A program made the position numbers and the translations under genes. A stretch of 64,000 bases of DNA, taken from contig CAYMUT010000026.1 of assembly GCA_964393625.1 (NCBI GenBank), positions 11,562 through 75,561 on the forward strand, read 5' to 3'. Under the pieces are notes generated by a model that worked only from the letters and a program-made list of their open reading frames with translations, was not told the DNA's origin and searched no databases. This document shows, one piece after another, positions 37,211-46,021 of this stretch; the stretch's first letter is position 1; every line of letters starts with the position of its first letter. This DNA comes from UBA4421 sp964393625 (GTDB lineage Bacteria > Pseudomonadota > Gammaproteobacteria > Pseudomonadales > Azotimanducaceae).

Positions 37211-38608
37211 ATGGTAACCATGGAAGAAAAAGCTGAAAGCAGCACCGCACTGTTTACCTCCCGCAGGATGCTGGGCAATTTTGTACTGCTGGTGCTGTGT
37301 TCCCAGTTCGCTTTCTCAGTACTGGCCATGAAAGGCGCCCTGCTCCCGCAGATGCTGGAGCTGTGGCAGATATCCAAAACCCAGTTCGGGCTTCTGATGT
37401 CGATATACGGCGTGGTACACAACATCTTTTATCTGGCCTTCGCCTGGGTCCAGGATCGCTTTTCGGCCCGTGTGCTCATCCCAGTGAACATGGTAATGGG
37501 CGGCATCACGACTTTTTTCCTGGGCACGACCACCGACTTCGGGGTGCTTTGCTTTCTGTTCGTGATGCTCTCATTGTGGTGCGAAGGCGCTTTCTGGCCG
37601 GCTGTGTTGTCAGCTGTGCGCAAAACCACGTCGGACAACAATCAGGGCAAGATATTCGGCCTGCTCGAAGGCGGCCGCGGTGGCATTGAACTGCTGCAGA
37701 ATCTAATGACGGTTGGATTGTACACAGCGCTCGGCTACAGCTTGCTGGGCCTTGAGCTGGCATTCAAGGTCAACGCCATAATCATGATCATTCTCGGCGT
37801 CGCGTCATGGTTTCTTCTGCCACGTGAGACCCTGCTCAAATCCGGTACAGATGCCCGATCAGCAAATCGCGAAGTGTTTGCCGGCATGACCACAACCCTG
37901 CGACTTCCCGAAGTCTGGCTGGCCGGCGGCGTAGGCTTTGCTGTCTACATGGCCTATACCTCCATGCCCTTTTTTCTCACCTACCTCAAAGACGTGCATG
38001 CACTACCCGCGCTCGCCATTGCAATCTTCGGCATCGCCTCAACATCGGGCGGCCGCATCGGCACGGCGCTGCCCGCAGGGTTTGTAGCAAATCGTTTTTT
38101 CGGAGGCGCGACGGGCGGCATGCGTGCGGGACTGATTCTGGTAGCGACGTGTACCTTGTTGATGGTCGCTCTGCCCTCACAAGGCAGTTTTACATGGGCT
38201 GCCATGCTGATGATGATCCTGCTCGCCCTGCTTATTTTTTTCATGCGAGCGTTGTATTTTGCGCCGTTCGGCGAAATGGGTCTGCCGCAACGATTTTCAG
38301 GATCGGTAATCGCAGTAGCGGCGTTCATCATTTACCTGCCGTCATCTTTCGCATATCTGCTCTGGGGGCTGATACTCGACAGCTACCCTGGAGCTACCGG
38401 CTACCAGTACATGTTCGGCGTTTTGTGCTTTGTCGCTCTCACGGGAATGGCGGTCGCACACCTGCTGGTCAAACGAATCAGGAACGGCGCTGCGCAGCGC
38501 ATCGAAGAAAAGGTGCGCCACCTCGACGAGCGACTCGGATTATCCGGCGAAGAAAAAACCTTCAGTGATCTGGTAGATCAGCCCGCCACTGCGGTTACCA
38601 GGTCGTAG
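37211..38608 (+). CDS. MFS transporter
   Basis: A 465-residue major facilitator with about 12 hydrophobic segments, in two blocks (residues ~20-210 and ~235-435). The TM2-TM3 loop region reads YLAFAWVQDRFSARVLIPVNM, a loose version of the usual MFS loop motif, and LLEGGRGGIELLQNLM lies in TM5. Class of substrate unknown; organic anion-type MFS proteins look similar. It is divergent from a PuuB-like oxidase, so import of an amine or acid for that enzyme is possible. ATG 37220 is an alternative start. Confidence 0.85.
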   Translation: MVTMEEKAESSTALFTSRRMLGNFVLLVLCSQFAFSVLAMKGALLPQMLELWQISKTQFGLLMSIYGVVHNIFYLAFAWVQDRFSARVLIPVNMVMGGITTFFLGTTTDFGVLCFLFVMLSLWCEGAFWPAVLSAVRKTTSDNNQGKIFGLLEGGRGGIELLQNLMTVGLYTALGYSLLGLELAFKVNAIIMIILGVASWFLLPRETLLKSGTDARSANREVFAGMTTTLRLPEVWLAGGVGFAVYMAYTSMPFFLTYLKDVHALPALAIAIFGIASTSGGRIGTALPAGFVANRFFGGATGGMRAGLILVATCTLLMVALPSQGSFTWAAMLMMILLALLIFFMRALYFAPFGEMGLPQRFSGSVIAVAAFIIYLPSSFAYLLWGLILDSYPGATGYQYMFGVLCFVALTGMAVAHLLVKRIRNGAAQRIEEKVRHLDERLGLSGEEKTFSDLVDQPATAVTRS

Positions 38609-38660
38609 CATTGAAGAAAGGATTCTGCTGCGTGAAGCAGTACCGGAAAGACAGCATGGT

Positions 38661-39836
38661 CTACTCCATATTGAAAAGCTGCAACGCGGTCTTGCCGACG
38701 ATCTGCTGGGCGTTCTCTATAGATGTCGCATCAAACACCGCCTGAATCGAGCTGCGTGTATAGCCAAACGTACTTTCCTGATGCGGATAATCAGAAGACC
38801 ACAGACAGGTCTCGGGGCCAATGCGGTCAAGCAGGCTCAGCCCGGCGGGATCAGTCATGAACGTCGCGTAGCAATGGTTGCGCCAGTACCAGCTTGGCGC
38901 ATGTTTCAGCTTGGGATTCATGCTGGTGCGAAAGTGCGTCGCCGCCATGTCGGCATCGTGGAGCATGCTTGCCACCCACGACAAGCCCCCTTCCACGAAC
39001 ACCGCCTTGAGGGAAGGAAAGCGGTCAAACACGCCGCCGAACGTCAACTGAGACCATTGCATGCGAAAGCCCTGCATCTGCGTCAGCAGCGCAATACCTG
39101 CAGCCCCGTGCACAGATGTTCTCACCGCCTCGCCGATATGAAAGGTGAGCGGTATGCCGCTCGCGGCGATGGCTTCATAGAGCGGATCCATATTCGGATC
39201 GTTGTAGTTGATGTGCTCGCCATCTTTGCCTTTGCCCGGCTTCAAAGGCACCATCAAAGCCCGGGCGCCCAGTTCCTGGCAGGTTTGAACGGAGCTCGCG
39301 GCTTCGCTCATGTCCCAGTAATTGGGCACCATCACAGGATACAGGCGGTCGGGCGCCTCGGCACAACGCCGGGCGATGGCCTGGTTATACAACCCGAACA
39401 CCTCTTCACGATTCTGCATCTCGCCGAACATGAACAGGCCAAACAGCCGCTGGGGAAAGATCAGTTCCTTCTCAACCCCCTCAACGTCAAGATCTGCCAG
39501 ACGTGACGGCACGTCGTCTAATCCCGGCGTACATTCCATGGCGCCGCACAGGTGCTGGGCCAGGGCGGGAGGCGTCATATGTTTCTCGCCAATGGTCAGA
39601 TCAAAATAACCATCGTGGAAGATCATGCGCGGCGCTTGTTCTTTCTTTTGCTCAGGGAACCCTTCGTACCAGTAGTCGCGCTCGATCATATGCGAATCTG
39701 CGGAAACGATGCGCGTGCCACTCGGCCAGGGACGCTGTTCGCCCTGAGCCTGCCGCTCGGGGGAGACGTCGATGGTTTTCTGTTGCGGAATCTCGAGAAT
39801 GTATTCGTCGTGAACCGCGTCTGTCACTGGCGGCAT
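38661..39836 (-). CDS. Amidohydrolase-family protein (amidohydrolase-2 / metal-dependent decarboxylase type)
   Basis: A 391-residue relative of the protein at 9776-10939. The metal-site start is RIVSADSHMIERDYWYEGFPEQ; further blocks are PLTFHIGEAV (histidine ligand), AVFVEGGLSWVASMLHDAD and the C-terminal LWSSDYPHQESTFGYTRSSI, where the catalytic aspartate lies. It is about 60 residues longer at the N-terminus than minimal family members. It probably acts on a conjugated or aromatic acid. The ATG at 39836 has GAGGGGG upstream. It lies 30 bases after an SDR gene on the same strand and is likely co-transcribed with it. Confidence 0.86.
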   Translation of the reverse strand: MPPVTDAVHDEYILEIPQQKTIDVSPERQAQGEQRPWPSGTRIVSADSHMIERDYWYEGFPEQKKEQAPRMIFHDGYFDLTIGEKHMTPPALAQHLCGAMECTPGLDDVPSRLADLDVEGVEKELIFPQRLFGLFMFGEMQNREEVFGLYNQAIARRCAEAPDRLYPVMVPNYWDMSEAASSVQTCQELGARALMVPLKPGKGKDGEHINYNDPNMDPLYEAIAASGIPLTFHIGEAVRTSVHGAAGIALLTQMQGFRMQWSQLTFGGVFDRFPSLKAVFVEGGLSWVASMLHDADMAATHFRTSMNPKLKHAPSWYWRNHCYATFMTDPAGLSLLDRIGPETCLWSSDYPHQESTFGYTRSSIQAVFDATSIENAQQIVGKTALQLFNME

Positions 39837-39866
39837 GTCAGCTACCCCCTCTCAGTGCTGGTGTTG

Positions 39867-40640
39867 TCAGATGTGTGCCCCGGTTCCGCCATCAACTTCA
39901 ATGGCCGCGCCATTAACGTAAGAGGCGGCTTCGCTACAAAGAAAGACAATCATCGCGGATACTTCCTCAGAGGTGCCATAGCGGCCAACCGGCACGCCAC
40001 GGCCGTTGTTTTCGAGCACGGCCTCCATGGTGGAGTCACTGGCCTGAGCAATCTCCGTAGCCGCACGCTCCCACATGGCAGTGTGAATCAGTCCCGGCAA
40101 AACCGAGTTGGTTAGCACACCATCTGGCCCGTACTTCTTCGACAAGGATTTGCTCATGGAAATCATGGCAGCTTTGGTCGTGCCGTAGTCGATGAGTGCA
40201 GCATTGGGATACTTGGCCGCACCACTGGCTACCATGACGATACGGCCCCACTTCTGCTTGCGCATCGCCGGCAGGAGCCGGCGGGTACAACGCACCGCCG
40301 AAAGCAGATTCAACTCGTGCAGATCTACCCAATCCTGATCACTCATGTACAGAAAGTTTCGCGACGGCGATGCGCCGACATTGTTGACAAGAATATCTAC
40401 GGGAGCCCCAGCCTCCACCTGATCGAGAAAAGCTTCAGTTGATGCCTGATCGCTCATATCGGCAACAATACCCGTTACCTTGTCACTGTAATCTGCAAGG
40501 GTTTCAACCGCGTCCTGACTGCGCGCGCAAAACACGACTTCTGCGCCGAGATCCGCAAGATCTCGCACAACCGCTTCTCCTATGCCCAGACTTGCGCCGG
40601 TCACCACGGCACGCCGTCCGCTGAGGCTCAGATCGATCAT
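39867..40640 (-). CDS. SDR-family oxidoreductase
   Basis: A 257-residue SDR: TGASLGIG at residues 14-21, NNVGASPS near 86, MVASGAAKYPNAALIDYGTTKAA with catalytic Ser, Tyr and Lys near 140-157, and the typical ending SYVNGAAIEVDGGTGAHI. NAD(P)-dependent oxidation/reduction of an unknown alcohol. The ATG at 40640 follows GACGGAG. It is divergent from the thiolase-like/DUF35 genes and may supply the ketone-forming step before their carbon-carbon cleavage (inference). Confidence 0.9.
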   Translation of the reverse strand: MIDLSLSGRRAVVTGASLGIGEAVVRDLADLGAEVVFCARSQDAVETLADYSDKVTGIVADMSDQASTEAFLDQVEAGAPVDILVNNVGASPSRNFLYMSDQDWVDLHELNLLSAVRCTRRLLPAMRKQKWGRIVMVASGAAKYPNAALIDYGTTKAAMISMSKSLSKKYGPDGVLTNSVLPGLIHTAMWERAATEIAQASDSTMEAVLENNGRGVPVGRYGTSEEVSAMIVFLCSEAASYVNGAAIEVDGGTGAHI

Positions 40641-40783
40641 GATTCAGCTCCGTCTTTTCTTCACGTTCTAAGCTAAGGTATTTTGCCGGGATTGCAAAGA
40701 GCCAGCCCCACCTGGCATAACGGCGAAGCGCAAGCCTGTGATAGGCTGGCAGCGCCGACCGCGACAGGATAGAGGGGCAAAAC

Positions 40784-42040
40784 ATGAACGGCGAGATCGA
40801 CGCCAGCTCGCAGAAACATCTGCGCGGCAAGTACGCAATTGTAGGTGTAGGCGAAACCGGCTACACCCGGGGATCCGGCTGCACAACTCGAGCCCTGGGA
40901 ACACGCGCCGTTCGAGCTGCAGTGGAAGACGCCGGGCTCGCCATGGCCGATGTAGATGGCCTGCTTTCCTATAGCTTCAATGACTCGACCCCTTCGCCCA
41001 CCATCGCCGGGGATCTGGGGATACGGCCCAATTTCCATATGGATGTATACGGAGGCGGCTCCAGCATAGAGGCTTTGGTGGGAATCGCCATGGGCGTGAT
41101 CGAAGCGGGCATGTGTCGAACGGTAGTGATTTACCGGGCGATGAACGGATTCAGCCAGGTTCGGATCGGCGGCACAGGCGGCCGCGGGGCCCGTGCGGGG
41201 CTGAGCGGCGACAGCCTGTTTACCCGGGGTATCGGTCTGATGAGCGCCGGCCAGATGTTCTGCCAGTCATTCATGCGCCACATGTACGATTACGGCACCA
41301 CGCCCGAGCAGGTGGCCCACGTCAAAGTCATCCACTCCGAGCATGCCTCGAACAATCCCAAGGCATACTACCAGCAGCGCGTAACGGTAGACGACGTGCT
41401 GAACAGCCGCATGATCGTCAAACCGCTGCATCTGCTGGATTGCTGCGTCGAGACCGACAATGGCACAGCGCTTGTGGTTACCAGTATCGACCGCGCGCGG
41501 GACTGCCGACATACCCCGGCGGTGATTCAATCGGTGGTGGGGCGCTGCATGAAGCCCCGCCCCGATCACCACTATCAGGCCGGCCCGATATCAACGGTGG
41601 CTGGCCACTACGCCAAAGACATTCTCTGGCCCAACGCCGGCGTGGGGCCCGAAGATATCGACGTAACCGGTTCCTACGACGCCTTCACATTCACCACCAT
41701 GTTGCAGCTCGAGGATTACGGCTTCTGCGAAAAAGGCGAAGGGGGTGAATACGTGAGCTCCGGAGCCACGCGCCTGGGCGGAAAACGGCCCAACAACACC
41801 AGCGGCGGCCACTTGTGTGAGGGTTATACCCACGGCATCAACATGGTCATCGAAAACACGCGCCAACTGCGTCACGATGCGGACGACAGCTGCCCGATCG
41901 GGCCTGACGGCAAGCGCCAGCATACCTACGATTACCGGCAAGGCGGATGCCGGCAGGTCGAAAATGTGGAGCTCACTGCCAACATGGGTTGGGGTACGCC
42001 GGGTATGGGTTCGGCCATGGTTATGGCGCGGGGCGATTAG
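40784..42040 (+). CDS. Thiolase-fold protein lacking the catalytic cysteine (Ltp2-type aldolase candidate)
   Basis: A 418-residue thiolase-superfamily protein of the lipid-transfer/non-canonical group: YAIVGVGETGYTRGSG at the N-terminus, MDVYGGGSSIEALVGIAMGVIEAG where true thiolases carry the nucleophilic Cys in a CASG context, and GGHLCEGYTHGINMVIENTRQLR in the C-terminal domain. No cysteine stands at the nucleophile position. In steroid-degrading actinobacteria such proteins (Ltp2) pair with DUF35 proteins to make retro-aldolases that cut side-chain 3-hydroxyacyl-CoAs. A DUF35 gene follows 11 bases downstream. Function as an aldolase here is inference. SD: AGAGGGG before ATG. Confidence 0.85.
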   Translation: MNGEIDASSQKHLRGKYAIVGVGETGYTRGSGCTTRALGTRAVRAAVEDAGLAMADVDGLLSYSFNDSTPSPTIAGDLGIRPNFHMDVYGGGSSIEALVGIAMGVIEAGMCRTVVIYRAMNGFSQVRIGGTGGRGARAGLSGDSLFTRGIGLMSAGQMFCQSFMRHMYDYGTTPEQVAHVKVIHSEHASNNPKAYYQQRVTVDDVLNSRMIVKPLHLLDCCVETDNGTALVVTSIDRARDCRHTPAVIQSVVGRCMKPRPDHHYQAGPISTVAGHYAKDILWPNAGVGPEDIDVTGSYDAFTFTTMLQLEDYGFCEKGEGGEYVSSGATRLGGKRPNNTSGGHLCEGYTHGINMVIENTRQLRHDADDSCPIGPDGKRQHTYDYRQGGCRQVENVELTANMGWGTPGMGSAMVMARGD

Positions 42041-42051
42041 GGAGAACAGCT

Positions 42052-42573
42052 ATGGCGATGACCGGCGAATATCTGGGTATGAGTGTCTATCTCAACGATC
42101 TCGACCAGGAAAACATGGCGTTTTTCAAGCATTGTGGCGCCCATGAGCTGCGCGTTCAGCAGTGTACCAGCTGCGCGCTGAAGCGCTTTCCACCCACCAC
42201 GGCCTGCCCTTTCTGTGCGCACCCAGAGGCAACCTGGCAACAGGTCAGCGGCAAGGGCACAGTCTACTCTTACGGCGAAGTGCACCACGCAATTCAACCG
42301 GTGTTCGCCGAGTTCGCGCCCTACATGCTGCTGCTGGTGGAATTAGACGAACAGCGCAACGTTCCCAACGAATTCGATGGGTTGCGAGTGCAAGGCAATC
42401 TGGCGGATAGTGCGGGCAATCTGGCGGACCCGGCGCTGGTGCAGCGTGTGGGAATCGGCAGCCGTGTGAGGGTGGTTTTCAAAGATATGGGCGACGGCCT
42501 CGCCATGCCGCTGTGGTGCCTCGATGATACCGAACCCCAGCCGGAAGCGCCCTGGCGGTACGCGATCGAGTGA
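42052..42573 (+). CDS. Zn-ribbon/OB-fold DUF35 protein, partner of the thiolase-like subunit
   Basis: A 173-residue DUF35 protein: the zinc ribbon CTSCALKRFPPTTACPFC (two CxxC knuckles, about residues 39-56) and an OB-fold with GKGTVYSYGEVHHAI and VGIGSRVRVVFKDMGDGLAMPLW. DUF35 proteins are obligate partners of thiolase-fold proteins such as Ltp2 and of acyl-CoA hydratases such as ChsH. The frame is open from 41947, but the ATG at 42052 has TAGGGAG upstream and starts MAMTGEYLG; the longer version would overlap the thiolase gene by 94 bases. Spacing of 11 bases indicates co-translation. Confidence 0.87.
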   Translation: MAMTGEYLGMSVYLNDLDQENMAFFKHCGAHELRVQQCTSCALKRFPPTTACPFCAHPEATWQQVSGKGTVYSYGEVHHAIQPVFAEFAPYMLLLVELDEQRNVPNEFDGLRVQGNLADSAGNLADPALVQRVGIGSRVRVVFKDMGDGLAMPLWCLDDTEPQPEAPWRYAIE

Positions 42574-42596
42574 CAGATCGGCCCACCACACGGTGA

Positions 42597-42890
42597 ATGT
42601 CTGGCCTGCACGGCAGGGTTGCGGTTGTAACCGGTGCCGGCCGCGGTGACTGAAGATGTCACTGATCCGCAAGCGCTGGAGCGGCTGGCTCGTCAGCACT
42701 TGATCGGGTTGCCACGCTGCACATCTGGGTGAACAAGCCAGGCGGATCTTCCATGCGCATGCCCATCGACGAACTACCCCACAGGAGTGGGATCGGACCA
42801 TTGCGCTGAATCTTACCGCCGTGTACCGGGGTTCGGTCAGTGCGGCACGGGCAATGCGTGCGAGCGGCGAGATTTTGTTGAGCCACACTT
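42597..42890 (+). pseudogene. Decayed SDR-family dehydrogenase
   Basis: Fragments of an SDR appear in order but in different frames. MSGLHGRVAVVTGAGRGD (from ATG 42597) stops where the GxxxGIG motif should finish. VTDPQALERLA is recognisable near 42657, TLHIWVNKPGGSSMRMPIDEL near 42715 corresponds to the usual NNAGG region, and EWDRTIALNLTAVYRGS with SAARAMRASGEIL near 42787-42880 matches the following helix. The second half of the gene, including the YxxxK site, is lost. The last fragment happens to be in frame with the downstream carotenoid oxygenase, extending its ORF to 42821. It was probably once the third gene of the thiolase/DUF35 operon. Confidence 0.8.
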
Positions 42891-42952
42891 TCCAAAGTGT
42901 CACTCAATTTGTAAAGCTACGCATCCCGACAACAAAGGACACTGGAGCAAGC

Positions 42953-44350
42953 ATGTCTGAAGTGCTAGACCGCGAATGGACCAATCCTCACCTGCAAGGC
43001 AACAATTCCCCTGTATACGAGGAAATAACTGCAGATGATCTGCAGGTTGTCGGCGAAATTCCCAGCGACATCAGTGGTAATTTCGTACGCACCGGTCCTA
43101 ACCCCTACTACGTACCCGACGAAGCGCGCTATCACATTTTCGATGGCGATGGCATGCTGCACGGCCTGCACATCACTGGCGGCAAAGCCATCTATCGCAA
43201 TCGCTTTGTCGATTCAGACGGTTTGCGCGAAGAACGCGCCAAAGGCGAATGGATCTACCCGGGTCTAAATATGTTCGGTGACTACATCGCCCGAGGTGAG
43301 ACGCCCAAGGGTAAGAACACCGGAAACACGGCCATGGTTTTCCATCAAGGGCAGTTCTACACCATGATGGAAGGCGGTACGCCCTATCGAGTGGACCTAC
43401 CGGAACTGCGCACTGATGGTGAGCACGACTTCGATGGCACCCTCACACACCACTTCACCGCGCATCCTAAAATTGATGTAAAGACCGGTGAAATGATGAC
43501 TTTCGGCTATGGTGTGATGCCACCGTTCTTAACCTACTCGGTGGTAGGCAGAGACGGTCGTGCCAATCACACCACTGAAATCACCATTCCCAAACCCATC
43601 ATGATGCACGACTGTGCCATTACCGAGAATTACACCATCTTCCCCGACCTGCCGCTGACCTTCGATATGCAAAAAATGATTAGCGGCGAAGGCTTCGTCC
43701 ATTGGGATCCCGAAAACGGCAGCCGCATCGGCATCGTACCGAGACGGGGTGATGACAGCTCTATCCGCTGGTTCGAGATCGAGGAGAGTTTCCTGTTTCA
43801 TGTTGCCAACGCATGGGAAGAAGGTGACGAAGTGGTTTTCCAGGCCTGCCGATCCGACCGAGGCGGCATCGTCACCGCAGAAGGCGCAGATGTCAGTGAG
43901 CAGCTGGGGCAGCTGCATGAATGGCGCTTTGATCTGAACACTGGCGAAGTTAACTCCAAAGCCATCGACCGGGAGTTCTACTGCGACTTCCCACGCATTC
44001 ATGACGACTACGTTGGCTACAAGAATCGCTATACCTACGCTGCGCGTTTCCGTGTCGAGGAATCACCCACCTTTGACGGTGAGATGAAGTACGACAATGA
44101 AACAGGAGAAATTCAGGTTCATGACTTCGGGCCGAATTGCGAGTCAGGCGAAGCTGTATTCGCACCACGCATTGGTGCCGCCGCAGAGGATGATGGTTAT
44201 GTGATCTGTTTTGTCTACGACAAGACCACGCACAGCAGCGAGTGTCACATCATCGATGCCCAGAAGTTCACCCATGATCCGGTAGCTCGCATCAAACTGC
44301 CACAGCGCGTGCCACACGGTTTTCACGCCGCCTGGATACCCGCGCAGTAA
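42953..44350 (+). CDS. Carotenoid oxygenase family protein (lignostilbene/apocarotenoid dioxygenase-like), copy 2
   Basis: A 465-residue iron(II) propeller oxygenase. The four iron-histidine contexts are FTAHPKID, MMHDCAIT, LFHVANAWEE and HGFHAAW; FVRTGPNPYYVPDE and YHIFDGDGMLHG are at the N-terminus. It shares long identical stretches with copy 1 at 22818 (for example EDDGY-ICFV, FDG-MKYDN, ECHIIDA or ECLIIDA). It cleaves a conjugated C=C with O2; substrate unknown. The ORF is open to 42821 because the SDR remnant reads through in frame, but the ATG at 42953 has ACTGGAG at the right distance. A hairpin follows the stop. Confidence 0.92.
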   Translation: MSEVLDREWTNPHLQGNNSPVYEEITADDLQVVGEIPSDISGNFVRTGPNPYYVPDEARYHIFDGDGMLHGLHITGGKAIYRNRFVDSDGLREERAKGEWIYPGLNMFGDYIARGETPKGKNTGNTAMVFHQGQFYTMMEGGTPYRVDLPELRTDGEHDFDGTLTHHFTAHPKIDVKTGEMMTFGYGVMPPFLTYSVVGRDGRANHTTEITIPKPIMMHDCAITENYTIFPDLPLTFDMQKMISGEGFVHWDPENGSRIGIVPRRGDDSSIRWFEIEESFLFHVANAWEEGDEVVFQACRSDRGGIVTAEGADVSEQLGQLHEWRFDLNTGEVNSKAIDREFYCDFPRIHDDYVGYKNRYTYAARFRVEESPTFDGEMKYDNETGEIQVHDFGPNCESGEAVFAPRIGAAAEDDGYVICFVYDKTTHSSECHIIDAQKFTHDPVARIKLPQRVPHGFHAAWIPAQ

Positions 44351-44369
44351 CCCCGAAACCGGTAGACAG

Positions 44370-44395
44370 CGCACCAGGCTAGGAAAGCTGGTGCG
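44370..44395. terminator. Hairpin between convergent genes, possible bidirectional terminator
   Basis: CGCACCAG at 44370-44377 pairs with CTGGTGCG at 44388-44395, with a loop of ten bases in which CT/AG may add two pairs. It lies between the stop of the carotenoid oxygenase and overlaps the last codon and stop of the convergent phosphatase gene. There is only a short T-poor tail, so termination efficiency is uncertain. Confidence 0.5.
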
Positions 44396-45872
44396 TTCCG
44401 GTCTCACAGGTTAACGACTTCGCCTTTTCCGCATCCGCATTTCGTTGCGTGCGATTGCCGGTATACCACCAACTTGCTTCAGCTGATTCGCGACCGAGCT
44501 CTACCAACAGGTAGCCGTTATGATCGCCATCAGCGTATTTCACGTGGGGCGCTACCTCGGGCGCACGTTCAACCAACTCGCGTAACTGCGGAGAATTGCT
44601 CGCCAGCGGCGGTGAACTAATGGCTGGCGCAACAAACTCTACCGCTCGACGAGTGCCTGCATCATCCGGCACCTCCATACCCCACGCGCTGTGCACATCT
44701 CCAGTCAGTATCACTGTGTCTTGAATGTCGTTACTGGCAATGTGCTCCAGCACTTTTCTGCGTGATGCGCGATACCCATCCCAGCTGTCTGGATTGAACG
44801 ACGACTTGCCGTCCGTCCAAGGTGCAAACACCACTTGTTGACCAACCACCTTCCAGCGCACGCCTTCTTCCTGCAGTGTTTGTAGATGACTAAGGAAGCG
44901 GGCTTCTTGAATCGGCCCGAGCAGCGAACGTGACGGGTCATTGGCGGTATCCAAGTCGTCTCGCGTACCTTGCTGATCTCTGCCCTCCAAACGCGTATCC
45001 AACATAACCAGATCGGCGAGATCGCCGAATCTGAAACTGCGGTACATACCTGTAGGTACCTCACGAATCGGCATCCACTCGTAATACGCCCGGATCGCCA
45101 CTGCTTTGCGTGCCGCCCAACTACCCTCGGTTTCAGGCGTGTGATTCTCAGCCCCTCCAGACCAACTGTCGTTAGCGCTTTCATGATCATCCCAAACCAC
45201 TATCCACGGGTGGGCTTGATGTGCTGCTTGTAGATCAGGGTCCCGCTTATACTGAGCATGCCGCTGTCGGTAGTCCTGCAGACTGATAATCTCTTGATTC
45301 GGTTCTGGAACACGGGTGATTTCCCGGCCATCGCCGTAGTCACCATTGCGGTATTCATATAGATAGTCACCCAGGCTCAAGACAACATTGAGATCTTCTT
45401 GCCCGGCAATGTGTCGGTAACCGTTGAAATAACCCTGGGGGTGATTGGCGCAGGACGTGACGGCCATGCGCACCGACGAAACTTCACCCACGGGTAAGGT
45501 TCGGGTGCGGCCCACCGGTGAATCCCACTGCCCGGACTTAAAACCATAGAAGTAGCCTCGATCGGGTTGCAGCCCAGCCGCATCAACCTTGACCGTGAAG
45601 TCACGGCCGCTTTCAGTCCACTGACTACCCCCTGCGACCTGCTCACTACCATCAGCGTTGCGCGCAACCCACCAAGCCACCTCAGTGGAGCCCCTGCCGG
45701 TCACTCGTGTCCACAGGATGACTCTATCTGTGAGCGGATCGCCGCTGGCGACACCATGTTGAAACGGGTTAGTATCCAGTGCGACTTCGCTCGTACTTGA
45801 ATTCGATTGGCATGCACTGAGCATCCCGGCACTGGTGGTCGCAAGACCACTTAAGAAAATTCGCCGTCGCAT
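44379..45872 (-). CDS. PhoD-like alkaline phosphatase/phosphodiesterase, exported
   Basis: A 497-residue PhoD-family metallophosphoesterase. The N-terminus MRRRIFLSGLATTSAGMLSAC combines a twin-arginine-like signal with a lipobox, suggesting Tat export and lipid anchoring. It has an N-terminal Fn3-like domain (NPFQHGVASGDPLTDRVILWTRVTG) and then metal-site blocks MAVTSCANHPQGYFNGYRHIAG, VLSLGDYLYEYRNGDYGDG, VVWDDHESANDSW and VILTGDVHSAWG. It releases phosphate from phosphomonoesters or diesters in the periplasm. The ATG is preceded by TAGGAGGATCC, a strong ribosome-binding site. GC and codon use look slightly lower than in the catabolic islands. Confidence 0.9.
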   Translation of the reverse strand: MRRRIFLSGLATTSAGMLSACQSNSSTSEVALDTNPFQHGVASGDPLTDRVILWTRVTGRGSTEVAWWVARNADGSEQVAGGSQWTESGRDFTVKVDAAGLQPDRGYFYGFKSGQWDSPVGRTRTLPVGEVSSVRMAVTSCANHPQGYFNGYRHIAGQEDLNVVLSLGDYLYEYRNGDYGDGREITRVPEPNQEIISLQDYRQRHAQYKRDPDLQAAHQAHPWIVVWDDHESANDSWSGGAENHTPETEGSWAARKAVAIRAYYEWMPIREVPTGMYRSFRFGDLADLVMLDTRLEGRDQQGTRDDLDTANDPSRSLLGPIQEARFLSHLQTLQEEGVRWKVVGQQVVFAPWTDGKSSFNPDSWDGYRASRRKVLEHIASNDIQDTVILTGDVHSAWGMEVPDDAGTRRAVEFVAPAISSPPLASNSPQLRELVERAPEVAPHVKYADGDHNGYLLVELGRESAEASWWYTGNRTQRNADAEKAKSLTCETGTHQLS

Positions 45873-46021
45873 GTTGGATCCTCCTATGGCTCAGTTAAAC
45901 TCCCGTGCGTCGTCAGAACTTTTCAGACATCTGGCTGGCTGATCCAACAAGCACTTCAGCTCATCATGGTGAGTCATTCCACTCGGTTACGTTCATGCAT
46001 CTTGCATTGCAGAGCGTCGTT

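Noticed and set aside
38620..38640. Small hairpin CTGCT-N6-AGCAG after the MFS gene as a terminator
   Set aside because: Five-base stem, no T-tract; within chance expectation.
41947..42051. Upstream start for the DUF35 gene
   Set aside because: It would overlap the thiolase-like gene by 94 bases, and the ATG at 42052 has a TAGGGAG site.
42821..42952. Upstream start for carotenoid oxygenase copy 2
   Set aside because: The 44 extra residues belong to a decayed SDR; the ATG at 42953 has its own ribosome-binding site.
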